NCBI GenBank assembly: GCA_033816765.1
Contig: CM066287.1
Span: forward strand, 1,364,001-1,428,000
Direction of reading: 5' to 3'
Origin: Nothopassalora personata
Taxonomy: Eukaryota; Ascomycota; Dothideomycetes; Mycosphaerellales; Mycosphaerellaceae
DNA length: 64,000 bases
The notes under the pieces are model-generated. The model saw only the letters and a list, made by a program, of their open reading frames with translations, searched no databases and had not been told where the DNA came from. This document shows, piece by piece, positions 56,297 through 64,000 of the stretch (position 1 is its first letter; every line of letters begins with the position of its first letter). Both the position numbers and the translations under genes were made by a program.

Positions 56297-57028
56297 ACTC
56301 TGGGTCAGGGACATGACGAGGAGAGCGCTTGTTAAGGTACCAGGAGACGTGGCAGATAACACACATACATACAGCAGTGGACCAATGTCCGTTTCTCGGC
56401 GTAGTGGGTGCCGTCTCTCTCCGGCTTGGGTCCTTTGATGTATCTTTGTACAAACAGGTGGGTGGTGCTGATAGCCGGCCGGCAATTACAAGTGGGTACA
56501 GTAGTACTGCCAGATTGGGAGCTGGTATCAGCCTCGGCCGATAAGAGGCTGATGGAGGCGAGATTAGGGACGTTCATCATGATGCACAATTTGATGGGAG
56601 ACCCGCGACAAGCGTGCGACGCGGCTACAGTTGCGGTCGATGACGAGGAGAAACGGGCGGCGAAGAGATCGAAAGCAAGCAGCAAGGTGTTTGGGTGTGA
56701 GACAAGCAGGTGACGAAGTCAGCGAGCAATTGTCGCCACCAGTCATGTTGGCCGTCCGCATAGCGTGGGTACATAGTTCTAGGCAGCTCAGCAGTAGAAC
56801 TAGGCACAGTAGGCAGTTTCCGAAGCATGCCGCCGCCGCTGCAGCAGCCGGCTCGGCCAATCATAGCGCATTGTCTCATGCGTGTGTTGCAGGCGCGATG
56901 AGACGCAACGCTTCGACGCTCTTCCTGTTTCCACGCTCGCACTCGCACCGTCCGTACAATAAAGAATTCACATCAACCACACGCACCATCGTCCTCCCTT
57001 TCTGCCCGACCAAACAGCAAGCAGTCCG
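56297..57028 (+). promoter_or_regulatory. Upstream region of the Stb3-like gene
   Basis: 730 bases with no convincing gene. Pyrimidine-rich stretches (CCTCCCTTTCTGCCC near 56,993) lie just upstream of the long open frame, as is common in fungal promoters. Confidence 0.4.
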
Positions 57029-57280
57029 TTGATCAGGCCTCCGTCACCACCACCACCACCACCACCACACCTGCTCGCTCCGCCCACTCCGTGCATATAT
57101 CGCACTCAGCAATCCGGTTTCGGACCCAGCGCTCTCAGCAGGTCGACCACCAACACCACGCGTCCGCACCCAGCAGCAGCCCTCTTGCACCGTCAAGTGA
57201 GTCGCGTAACCCCTACAAACACATCTATTGCATTTACGCCTTTCGCCGCCGCCGCACAGTCGCACAACCACACGTCGAAC

Positions 57281-58468
57281 ATGGCACTGACTCACCCGCG
57301 CCCTCAGGAGAGCTCTCCCGAAACCAACACCGCGTCCATGGCTCAGGCATCCTCGATCGCGATGGCTCCGGCCTCGCAGTCCTCCTCCCTCGACATCCCG
57401 AAGACGCGCAGCGCTGGCCGTCACTCCGGCACCGCCAACTACGAAAAGGCTGCCAGCGCATTGCTGACGCCTCCCAACTCTATCTCTCCGGAACTGGCCG
57501 CCTGGCCGAACCACGCCATCGTTATGTCCCCGCCGTTGATGGACATCACCGAAGAGATGGATCTAGAAGATCAACACGCGTCTCCGAACGAGGAAATCCA
57601 GCAGGGCGGCATGCCACTCAGCAAAGGCGCGTTGTCGAACCTCGACGAGGCCGTCACCATCACCCCGAGCATGCTCGCCAAGTATCACCTTCCAGGCATC
57701 ATGCTGGGTAATGGACCTCGACCCATCCGCTACGTGATGGGTGAGCTGTGCCAGAGTGTGCCTGGCTTCTCTCGCATCCCGCCCGCCAAGGCACGCCGTA
57801 TCGTCGTGGCAGCTTTGGAAAGCCGATCAGGCGGCGGACTCGATGGAAACGTCGAGTTCTGCAAGACCGGCTGGGGTCGATGGGATGCTCATGTCAAGGG
57901 CTCGTCGCGCGACTCTGCTGTCGGTTCTTTCAACGAGGGCCACTTTTCCCCACCACGCAGCGAACGCAGCTATGCCATGTCCCATCCCGATTCAGGTGTC
58001 AACATGCCTGCTGCCCATATGCACGTCAAGCATCGAGACCACTACTCCGGTGGTAGCTGGACCGAGCACAGCCTGCGGGAGGAGGACGAACTCGGCATGG
58101 ATGACATGGACCCACTCGAAGAGGCAGCTGACAAGATGTCTCTTGATGGGGAGTCCGACTCTGATTCCCTCGACGAGGAGACAGATGACGAAGACTGGGC
58201 TGCTGTCGGTGTCGATGCGTTGCGGAAGGCTTCACTGCCCACTTCCAACGCTCCTCGACAGCCGGTCCGCGCTGTCAGCATCCCGTACAACGGTCGCTTC
58301 GCGCAGAAGAGCTGGCAGGGTCGACCACCCATCAATAACTTCAAAAACCACTCTACACACTCTACTTCACTGCCTTTCAACGGCAGCGGCTTCAACACCA
58401 TTCCGGCTACGCAGACTCCGGAGGAAAAAGAAGCCATCGCAGCTCTGATCCAAATGGGCAGCATGTGA
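57281..58468 (+). CDS. STB3: Stb3-like Sin3-binding protein
   Basis: 395 residues from the ATG at 57,281. The frame is open upstream to an ATG at 57,029, but that extension is proline- and Ser/Thr-rich and contains a GTGAGT at about 57,197. A spliced 5' leader is therefore likely and the inner start is preferred. The conserved block at about 128-212 reads ITPSMLAKYHLPGIMLGNGPRPIRY..., VPGFSRIPPAKARRIVVAALE, GNVEFCKTGWGRWDAH; this is the Stb3 (putative Sin3-binding) domain. A long acidic region (SDSDSLDEETDDEDW) and a short helix at the C-terminus (EEKEAIAALIQMGSM) follow. In yeast Stb3 binds ribosome-biogenesis promoter elements and recruits the Sin3 histone deacetylase complex; the same role is inferred here. 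Confidence 0.8.
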   Translation: MALTHPRPQESSPETNTASMAQASSIAMAPASQSSSLDIPKTRSAGRHSGTANYEKAASALLTPPNSISPELAAWPNHAIVMSPPLMDITEEMDLEDQHASPNEEIQQGGMPLSKGALSNLDEAVTITPSMLAKYHLPGIMLGNGPRPIRYVMGELCQSVPGFSRIPPAKARRIVVAALESRSGGGLDGNVEFCKTGWGRWDAHVKGSSRDSAVGSFNEGHFSPPRSERSYAMSHPDSGVNMPAAHMHVKHRDHYSGGSWTEHSLREEDELGMDDMDPLEEAADKMSLDGESDSDSLDEETDDEDWAAVGVDALRKASLPTSNAPRQPVRAVSIPYNGRFAQKSWQGRPPINNFKNHSTHSTSLPFNGSGFNTIPATQTPEEKEAIAALIQMGSM

Positions 58469-58541
58469 GCTTTGACTCACCGGCGTTACGGATTGCACGA
58501 CATCACCTTACCTCTCTACCTCTTGTTTATGAACGGCAGCT

Positions 58542-58761
58542 GGGCACCAGTCTTCTCACTCAAGTGCTGATGGAAGAACCTGGACTGACATGGGTGGCTG
58601 TTCTCTCTCTTACATCTCTCATCAACTGTTTACTTACTGGATACCCCGAATTGTGTTTTTACTTGCGACATCTCTGGGAACACGGAACTGGAACGACACT
58701 GGGCACCAGCCTCGATCAAGTGCTGATCGGAGTCCTGGATTGACATGGGTGCGGCGTTCTC
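58542..58761 (+). repeat. Pair of imperfect ~62-bp direct repeats
   Basis: 58,542-58,605 and 58,701-58,761 both begin GGGCACCAG and share CAAGTGCTGAT, TGACATGGGTG and GTTCTC with small gaps. They lie in the likely 3' untranslated region of the Stb3-like gene. Confidence 0.75.
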
Positions 58762-59687
58762 ATTTCCATCGACATCGTGACGACAATTTCAAAACCTCAC
58801 GACAATACTACAAAAGACACTACCGGCCCATCAGTGGCGACATATCGAAACAACATTTTCCGTTCTGAAAGGGTTTTCATCGACGAAATATGATTACGAA
58901 GACGACTCAACCCTTTCGACACCATCTATGAGCAAATTGGAGCTTTGCTGGAGAAATGATGACAATCTTGAGCTCGCGGAACGAAACGCTGGAGTTCGAT
59001 GGAGTTACTCCCCTGACTCTGCTTGCATCTGGATGCTATTGCGCACATGCTGGAGTTGTGGTAATGGTTGCGAAGGGGAAAGACTGTCACAGAAAAGCGG
59101 ACTTCACCACCGTTTCTGCTACTTGCGCATGAACCTTTTACTTCTCTTGATTAGATATTGTGCTGTGACTGGGTTTGTGCACTGCGAGATTCTGTTCCCT
59201 CTACTAGACGTCCCATTTGCTTGGTCCACGTTGCCTCGGAGGCGAATGAGAGAGCTGCACGATCGAAACATGGTCAGGTTAGAACTATATGTATTTAGCT
59301 CTATGACCCATGCGCTTCATAGCAACATCTCGGCACCGCATCCCCCCCTTCCTTTGTTCTTTTTGCCTATCTCGTTTGCTTCTTGCTTCAACTGCTCGCT
59401 GCAAGCAATGCGGTCCTGCCTTCCTCGATCGGATGACTGGACTCGCGGCCAAGCATGCACGTGCCTTACATCACTGTCAGTCGGCTGCTATGACACGGAC
59501 AAACTGCTTAGACGACGAACGACGAGGCTGTCTGCAGCTGGACCGATGCTCACTGTACATGATGTGCCATGCATGCAGCTTCCCGCAGTCCAAAGCATTG
59601 TGGTACAACAGGTTTCTGCAGAAAGCCATACACACTTCGATCAGGGAATATTATTGCCCCGGAGTACTACAGTCTACAGAATGGACA

Positions 59688-59783
59688 TGCTTTTTCGTAT
59701 CTTGGGACGATGATGTAACGTTCGTACTGTAATTATGCGTTTTCGTATCTTGGGCCGACGATGTAACTGTCGTACTGTGATTC
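59688..59783 (+). repeat. 48-bp tandem duplication
   Basis: 59,688-59,735 and 59,736-59,783 share TTTTCGTATCTTGGG, GATGTAAC and CGTACTGT, with several substitutions. Confidence 0.8.
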
Positions 59784-60160
59784 CACACAGAGACCACCCG
59801 AATTCTTTCCTCACTGAGCAAAGGGGAGTGACGGAGAGGCATGAGTATCTCCAGATGCCAAGCATTGCATGTTTGCATGCGCCAGATCCGATGACGGTGT
59901 GAATGGATCTGAGACCAACCGGCGACCGCTAGCATGATCAACGCCCGAGGACCTCAAGATATGAAGCGAGCATCATCACGAGAAGTGGCAATTGATTCGA
60001 TGCAGGCCGCAGCCAGTATTTTCTATGCAACCTTCGAGGACGATTTACATCACTCCTTACCCAGCATCATGCCTTGACACGCTCATATGGCAATGTGAAC
60101 TTTGTGTCTTTGCGACAACCTCTCCATCTTTTGCTGCCATTGGCTCCTCTCCCGGACTCT

Positions 60161-62134
60161 TCAAGCCTTTTGCAACAACATCAACACACACTTGACACTG
60201 CCACGGTCCTGCAGCTGCGCAGGAGTCGCCCCTGCGACATTCTCGTCACTGAGCTTCCACCACTTCTTCTCCACTTCTCGGAACGCGACATTGTGGCCAG
60301 TCCGGCCGTCTCTCTGGACCATGCCCGTCATGCGATAGCTCTGCTCGCCGACCTTGCAGCTCATAAGGTTCACTGTGTGGAGTGGTGCCTCGGCATCGTC
60401 GCGCTCTAATGGCACGAGGAGGAACTCGGGATACTGGATGATGCATGGCTTCACCTCCATCTCGCCTTCGCAAGGCTCTCCATTCTTTTGGACCGCTGGG
60501 CAATCGGCCTGGTCGAAGTCGTCGTAGCCGATGGCCTTCTGGATGAGGTAGTTGGTAGAGTGCTTGACCTCGACTTCGTACTCGTCGTCATCATCGCCGA
60601 GAGCTAGGTCGTAGGCCTCCGCGGGGACGGTAGCCGTGAGAGCGAACGTCTGCTTCAACTCCTGGTGCTTCCCGTCACAGCCCTCTTGATCGCAGTGGCC
60701 GAAGTAGGTGGTCTTCAGCTTGAACTTCTCGAAAATGAAAGGGTGTTCGCGGCCGAGGGCCTCGATGAGGTTGGTGAGGTACTCGCCGGCGCTCTCGTTC
60801 TGGTTCTCTTCGAACAATTCGAGGTACTTGCGGCCTTGCAGGGCGGTCTTGAGGTCGACACCTTCCTCGTCCATGGTCTCGAGGAATTTCTTGCCGGATA
60901 GAGCGAAGACGGTCTGTGCCATCATGGCGGTGATCTGGGCATCTTCGCCGTTTTTCTCAGCTTGGGGCATCTTGTTGAAGAGCTGGCCGATGTAGGGAGC
61001 GATAGGGATGGATGGCTTTTTCTCGCCATTTGGATCATGGAGCTCGGCATCATCTCGTGGTGCGAGAACTTCTTTCATAATGGTCTCCTTGGCCTCCTTG
61101 AACTTGTTGTCGAACATGGTGCGCTTCTTTGCGCGCCACTCGCTGTCGTACTTGAGCAGCTCCTCTGGCTTCAGGTTGAACATCTTTGGCTCGTCCCCTT
61201 GGCAGAGTAGCTCGATATCTTCATCCGTAAAGGTCTCGAAGAGAAGTTGGAGTGCGGCGTTCTGTGCTGAGGTTGCGACTCCGCGCGCGTTGTTGAGGCC
61301 GATGAGCACGGTGGTTGGTGTGGACTCCATGGACTCTTCCACCACTTTTGTAGGAGGAGTCTCGACGCGCGCCGACTTCGTCTTGGTGATGACCTCTTCT
61401 GGTGGACTCGTGATGGAGGTGCGCTTGGTGCTCGTACAGTCTCCTCGGCTTCTGGAGCTCTTGCTGGAGGCCGTGCTCTTCTTTGAAGCTGGCGAGGACG
61501 CCTTGCTCTCGCCTTCAGGCTCTGCCTTCGTGCCCGTCTTCTCGGCTGGCGGTGAAGCTTTCTTCGTTCCAAACTTGCGCTCGTACACGCGGTTCTTGCA
61601 AGTGTCGCTGTCCTGGTGGCGACGCTTATTGCTACTGCTGGCTTGGACTGCACCACACAGCTCGCAGGTCCAGGGAGTGCTCCTTGATGATGCTGGTGAC
61701 TTGGAAAAGGTGGTGCTCTTCTTTGGCGCGGGCTTAGGAGCAGGTTTATTGACTGGCGCGGACTTTTTTTCTGACTTGGAGGTCTCGTTCTGTCGAGACT
61801 TCTTGAAGGAACTCTCCTCGGTCGAAGCGCTCTCACTTCGCTTGCGCTTCTTGTGCTCAGGATTTGATCTGCGCGGGTCGGAGTAGACGTTTGGTGGCGC
61901 AGGCAGTGCGGTCTTGGTGGGTGGCGATGTGCTCGAGGCGCTTGAAGAAGATGCGTTGTTTGTCGCATTGGCTCTCCAGTGTGACGACTTGAGAGAGTTA
62001 AGAGCGCTCATCGGAATCTTGCCAGGAACCTCGAACTTCTTGCGTGGTGCCAGTGGCGGCGACGTCTCAGTCTTCACCTTCTTATCGGGGCGGTCGGCGC
62101 CGGCGTCGTGCTTGCGCTTCTTGGCAGAAGCCAT
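60161..62134 (-). CDS. Ubiquitin-specific-protease-like protein lacking the catalytic Cys
   Basis: 657 residues from the ATG at 62,134 (MASAKKRKHD). The frame is open 46 codons further up but the inner ATG looks better. The first 270 residues are basic, low-complexity and Ser/Lys-rich, with a zinc finger (CELCG...H...C) at about 155-180. The USP fold follows. The Cys box reads GLNNARGVATSAQNAALQLLF near 280, where active enzymes have GN-T-C-Y. Two Cys pairs near 505-565 resemble the USP fingers zinc ribbon. The His box reads TGHNVAFREVEKKWWKL near 615. The His is kept but the nucleophile is absent, so it probably binds ubiquitin or a partner without cleaving. Likely nuclear. Confidence 0.75.
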   Translation of the reverse strand: MASAKKRKHDAGADRPDKKVKTETSPPLAPRKKFEVPGKIPMSALNSLKSSHWRANATNNASSSSASSTSPPTKTALPAPPNVYSDPRRSNPEHKKRKRSESASTEESSFKKSRQNETSKSEKKSAPVNKPAPKPAPKKSTTFSKSPASSRSTPWTCELCGAVQASSSNKRRHQDSDTCKNRVYERKFGTKKASPPAEKTGTKAEPEGESKASSPASKKSTASSKSSRSRGDCTSTKRTSITSPPEEVITKTKSARVETPPTKVVEESMESTPTTVLIGLNNARGVATSAQNAALQLLFETFTDEDIELLCQGDEPKMFNLKPEELLKYDSEWRAKKRTMFDNKFKEAKETIMKEVLAPRDDAELHDPNGEKKPSIPIAPYIGQLFNKMPQAEKNGEDAQITAMMAQTVFALSGKKFLETMDEEGVDLKTALQGRKYLELFEENQNESAGEYLTNLIEALGREHPFIFEKFKLKTTYFGHCDQEGCDGKHQELKQTFALTATVPAEAYDLALGDDDDEYEVEVKHSTNYLIQKAIGYDDFDQADCPAVQKNGEPCEGEMEVKPCIIQYPEFLLVPLERDDAEAPLHTVNLMSCKVGEQSYRMTGMVQRDGRTGHNVAFREVEKKWWKLSDENVAGATPAQLQDRGSVKCVLMLLQKA

Positions 62135-63222
62135 GCGGGTGTGGTTGTAGAGGTTGGGGAGGAGCCGGTTCGCTTTTAATTGATTGTTGGTAGCAGGTCG
62201 CGCGGTGCCTTGGTATGTTTCCGTCTCTCGCTGTTGTGTGTCAGGTCGAGAGGCTTCGAATCGAGGAGACAAACAAACTACTTACACCTTGTCTTATGCT
62301 TCGATGCTCTTCGGCGCGTCTCTTGGTGCCCGCTGCGCGACTGGCTTCACCCGACATATTCACTGCAGGACGATGCGGTCGCGTGATTGGCGGACTCGAG
62401 GAGGGGTCTGAGGCGACGAGGGCGATTGTGAATTTGGTTGGTGATGGTGATGGGGTGATTCAGCTGGCTTGATTCATCGCAGCAGAGAAAGCTGGCTGCT
62501 GTGTGTCACGTCTGGGAGGATGGTGCACTTTTATGTAACCAGGTTCTTCGATCTGGGACAATAGGGATGTAGCAAGACAATACAAGTTGGTTGAAAATAC
62601 CGAGTTGCAGTGCTCGAAAATGGTGGAGGAAGAGGGATTCCAGGACGTGACAATTAGGTCCGCGAGACTCGTGATTGTTGTGAAGCTCGAGCCACCTACG
62701 ACTCTCCTTCTATTCACCGATGATGACGTTGGTCGTGGGAGAGACTTTCGTGAAGAGTAGCAATGCTGTATTCACTTTCGTAATCCTCTCCCTCGACACA
62801 CATTGTTTTGGGTCATCTCTGCTCATGACTGCCCAGTTGATGGTGCGCACGATACGGGCAGCTGGACATTACGCGCTAAGATTATATCACATGCAAATCC
62901 TGCCCGATACGGCAAGTACTAATGTGCACCTCATAAAGTGCGTGTCTAAGCCTTTCCAAACATCGTACATGTCCAGCATATCTATACACAGATTGCATGA
63001 CTCTAGCAGAGTCCATGCCCATATCATTATGCAGCCTGTCATCGACGACCGTCGATTACTGAGTGGGTCTTCCTCGGGCCGTTCCCGCATAGGTCATGGC
63101 TCGAGCTTTACACCCCGCGGTCCCTTGCATGTGAATGGACACGCGGTCAAGACACGTTTGAAGCTCAAACCTCACTTTCTTCCCGACACATTGAACATAT
63201 CGACGGCACCAATATCGCCAAG
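62135..63222. promoter_or_regulatory. Divergent upstream region of the USP-like and FKBP genes
   Basis: 1.09 kb between two divergently transcribed genes, presumably holding both promoters. The 168-codon frame at 62,720-63,226 ends at the FKBP start and has no recognisable domain, so it is not called. Confidence 0.5.
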
Positions 63223-63707
63223 ATGAAGTTCACAACCATCACCACCGCTGTCGCTGTCTTCTGCGCGACCGCTTATGCCCTCGACAAGCCATTGAACATC
63301 GAAAAGACACACTCCGAACAGTGCGCAGACAGCGAGCGCACCAAGATCGGTATGTACTGTATGACACCGTCTGTTGCTCTCAATCTCTAACAGTGTGATT
63401 ACCAGGCGACAAGATCTCCATGCACTACCGCGGCACCCTCGAGAAAGACGGCTCCGAATTCGACGCGTCCTACAACCGCAACCAACCTCTCGACTTCACT
63501 GTCGGCAAGGGCCAGGTCATCAAGGGCTGGGACGAGGGCACGCAGGGCATGTGTATTGGTGACAAGAGGACGTTGACCATTCAGCCGGAGTACGGATATG
63601 GTGATCGCGGCGTGGGACCGATCCCAGGTGGTGCTGTCCTCATCTTTCAGATTGAGTTGGTGGGGATCAATGGCAAGACTAAGGCGGATGCGCAGAAAGA
63701 GCTGTAG
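63223..63707 (+). CDS. FPR2: ER FKBP-type peptidyl-prolyl cis-trans isomerase
   Basis: Two exons, 63,223-63,349 and 63,406-63,707, with a 56-bp intron (GTATGT...CAG), giving 142 residues. The first exon encodes a signal peptide ([19 protein letters not shown]) and a linker. The second carries a complete FKBP fold: [18 protein letters not shown], the active-site strand [19 protein letters not shown], and [25 protein letters not shown]. The C-terminus QKEL resembles an ER-retention signal. Size and layout match FKBP2/Fpr2, which speeds proline isomerisation in secretory proteins and binds FK506. Confidence 0.92.
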
Positions 63708-64000
63708 ATGGCTATACCAAAGGTTTTGGTGCGACGATAGTTATACCCCGAAACGTCAATAAGTCACATTGGAAGCGCGCACGAGCGACCTTTTCGCGTG
63801 GAGATGGTTGCGCGCCCCAACGCTCGGATAATGTCCCGCGAAGAAGAATAGACGTCAGGCGATCTGCGATGGGGAGGTCGTCGCTGTGGTTTCCGGCATT
63901 GAATATAGTTCTAGACGCTGACGATGCTCAACTCAGAAGCCACGCCTTCTGCCGTCTAACGTTCGTTTCAGCTTCAGCTTACCTCTACGTACTTCCGGAT
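63708..64000. other. 3' flank of the FKBP gene
   Basis: No gene or structure recognised up to the window end. Confidence 0.4.

Larger units (their letters stand above)
58469..60160. other. Intergenic region between convergent genes
   Basis: 1.7 kb holding the 3' ends of the Stb3-like gene and the ubiquitin-protease-like gene. A 261-codon open frame (58,928-59,713) shows no domain and no codon evidence that I trust. Two repeat pairs are listed separately. Confidence 0.5.

Noticed and set aside
56408..56713. 101-codon open frame after the MULE
   Set aside because: No recognisable motif. More likely 5' flanking sequence of the Stb3-like gene.
57029..57280. 84-codon N-terminal extension of the Stb3-like protein
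   Set aside because: Low-complexity proline, Ser and Thr sequence with a GTGAGT splice donor inside. Probably leader and intron.
58928..59713. 261-codon open frame on the plus strand
   Set aside because: No domain, odd composition with many Cys, Trp and Arg, and it overlaps the repeat zone between convergent genes. Probably chance.
62720..63226. 168-codon open frame ending at the FKBP start
   Set aside because: Lies in the promoter region, shows no motif and runs into the next gene. Not supported as a gene.

Overview
The window looks like a filamentous ascomycete (Pezizomycotina) chromosome. Genes have short GT...AG introns, and the old repeats carry the mark of repeat-induced point mutation (RIP): CpA/TpG largely converted to TpA, so that CAG and TGG codons appear as in-frame TAG. 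A Dothideomycete is my guess; the sequence does not prove it. Three quarters of the window (1-50,520) is a nested transposon cluster. The last 13.5 kb is ordinary gene-bearing DNA.

Region 1-50,520. The oldest layer is one minus-strand Ty1/copia element, now in five pieces (12,635-13,981; 31,745-32,052; 34,431-34,987; 42,362-43,081; 49,965-about 50,520). When the insertions are removed its gag, protease and integrase read in order. Into it went a very large Ty3/gypsy element (13,982-31,739; 371-bp LTRs, ACTAT target duplication) and a second copy in inverted orientation (3,732-12,634). Together they form a palindrome with 8.9-kb arms and a 1.35-kb spacer. Both copies carry the same solo LTR. 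The right copy is also split by a complete Ty1/copia element (25,414-31,028, GTTTA duplication). Without insertions the giant element is about 11.8 kb. It encodes gag, protease, RT, RNase H and integrase plus a further reading frame of about 1,000 codons that I do not recognise. A 26-bp GC-cored palindrome recurs in its LTRs and between its modules. A different RIP-degraded gypsy element (1-3,731, minus) truncates the left copy.

Three young Ty3/gypsy elements, all on the minus strand and almost free of RIP, are inserted in the copia wreck. They are B (32,053-34,425, non-autonomous), C (34,988-42,356) and D (43,082-49,959). Each carries, next to its 3' LTR and on the opposite strand, an intact reading frame for a 166-186 residue protein. 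That protein has an N-terminal Zn(II)2Cys6 cluster followed by a coiled coil. B has lost pol completely but keeps gag and this antisense frame. C and D have chromodomain-type pol genes, an AUGA stop/start overlap between gag and pol, and, with B, a covarying Tf1-type self-priming signal. The antisense regulator-like gene is the best candidate for an undescribed system here.

Region 50,520-64,000. In order: a bis-heme ferric reductase-like gene (+), a MULE transposon with long terminal inverted repeats and a lightly RIP-mutated transposase, a Stb3-like Sin3-binding protein gene (+), a ubiquitin-protease-like gene (-) that lacks the catalytic cysteine block, and an ER-type FKBP prolyl isomerase gene (+). 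No rRNA, tRNA or CRISPR array was recognised.
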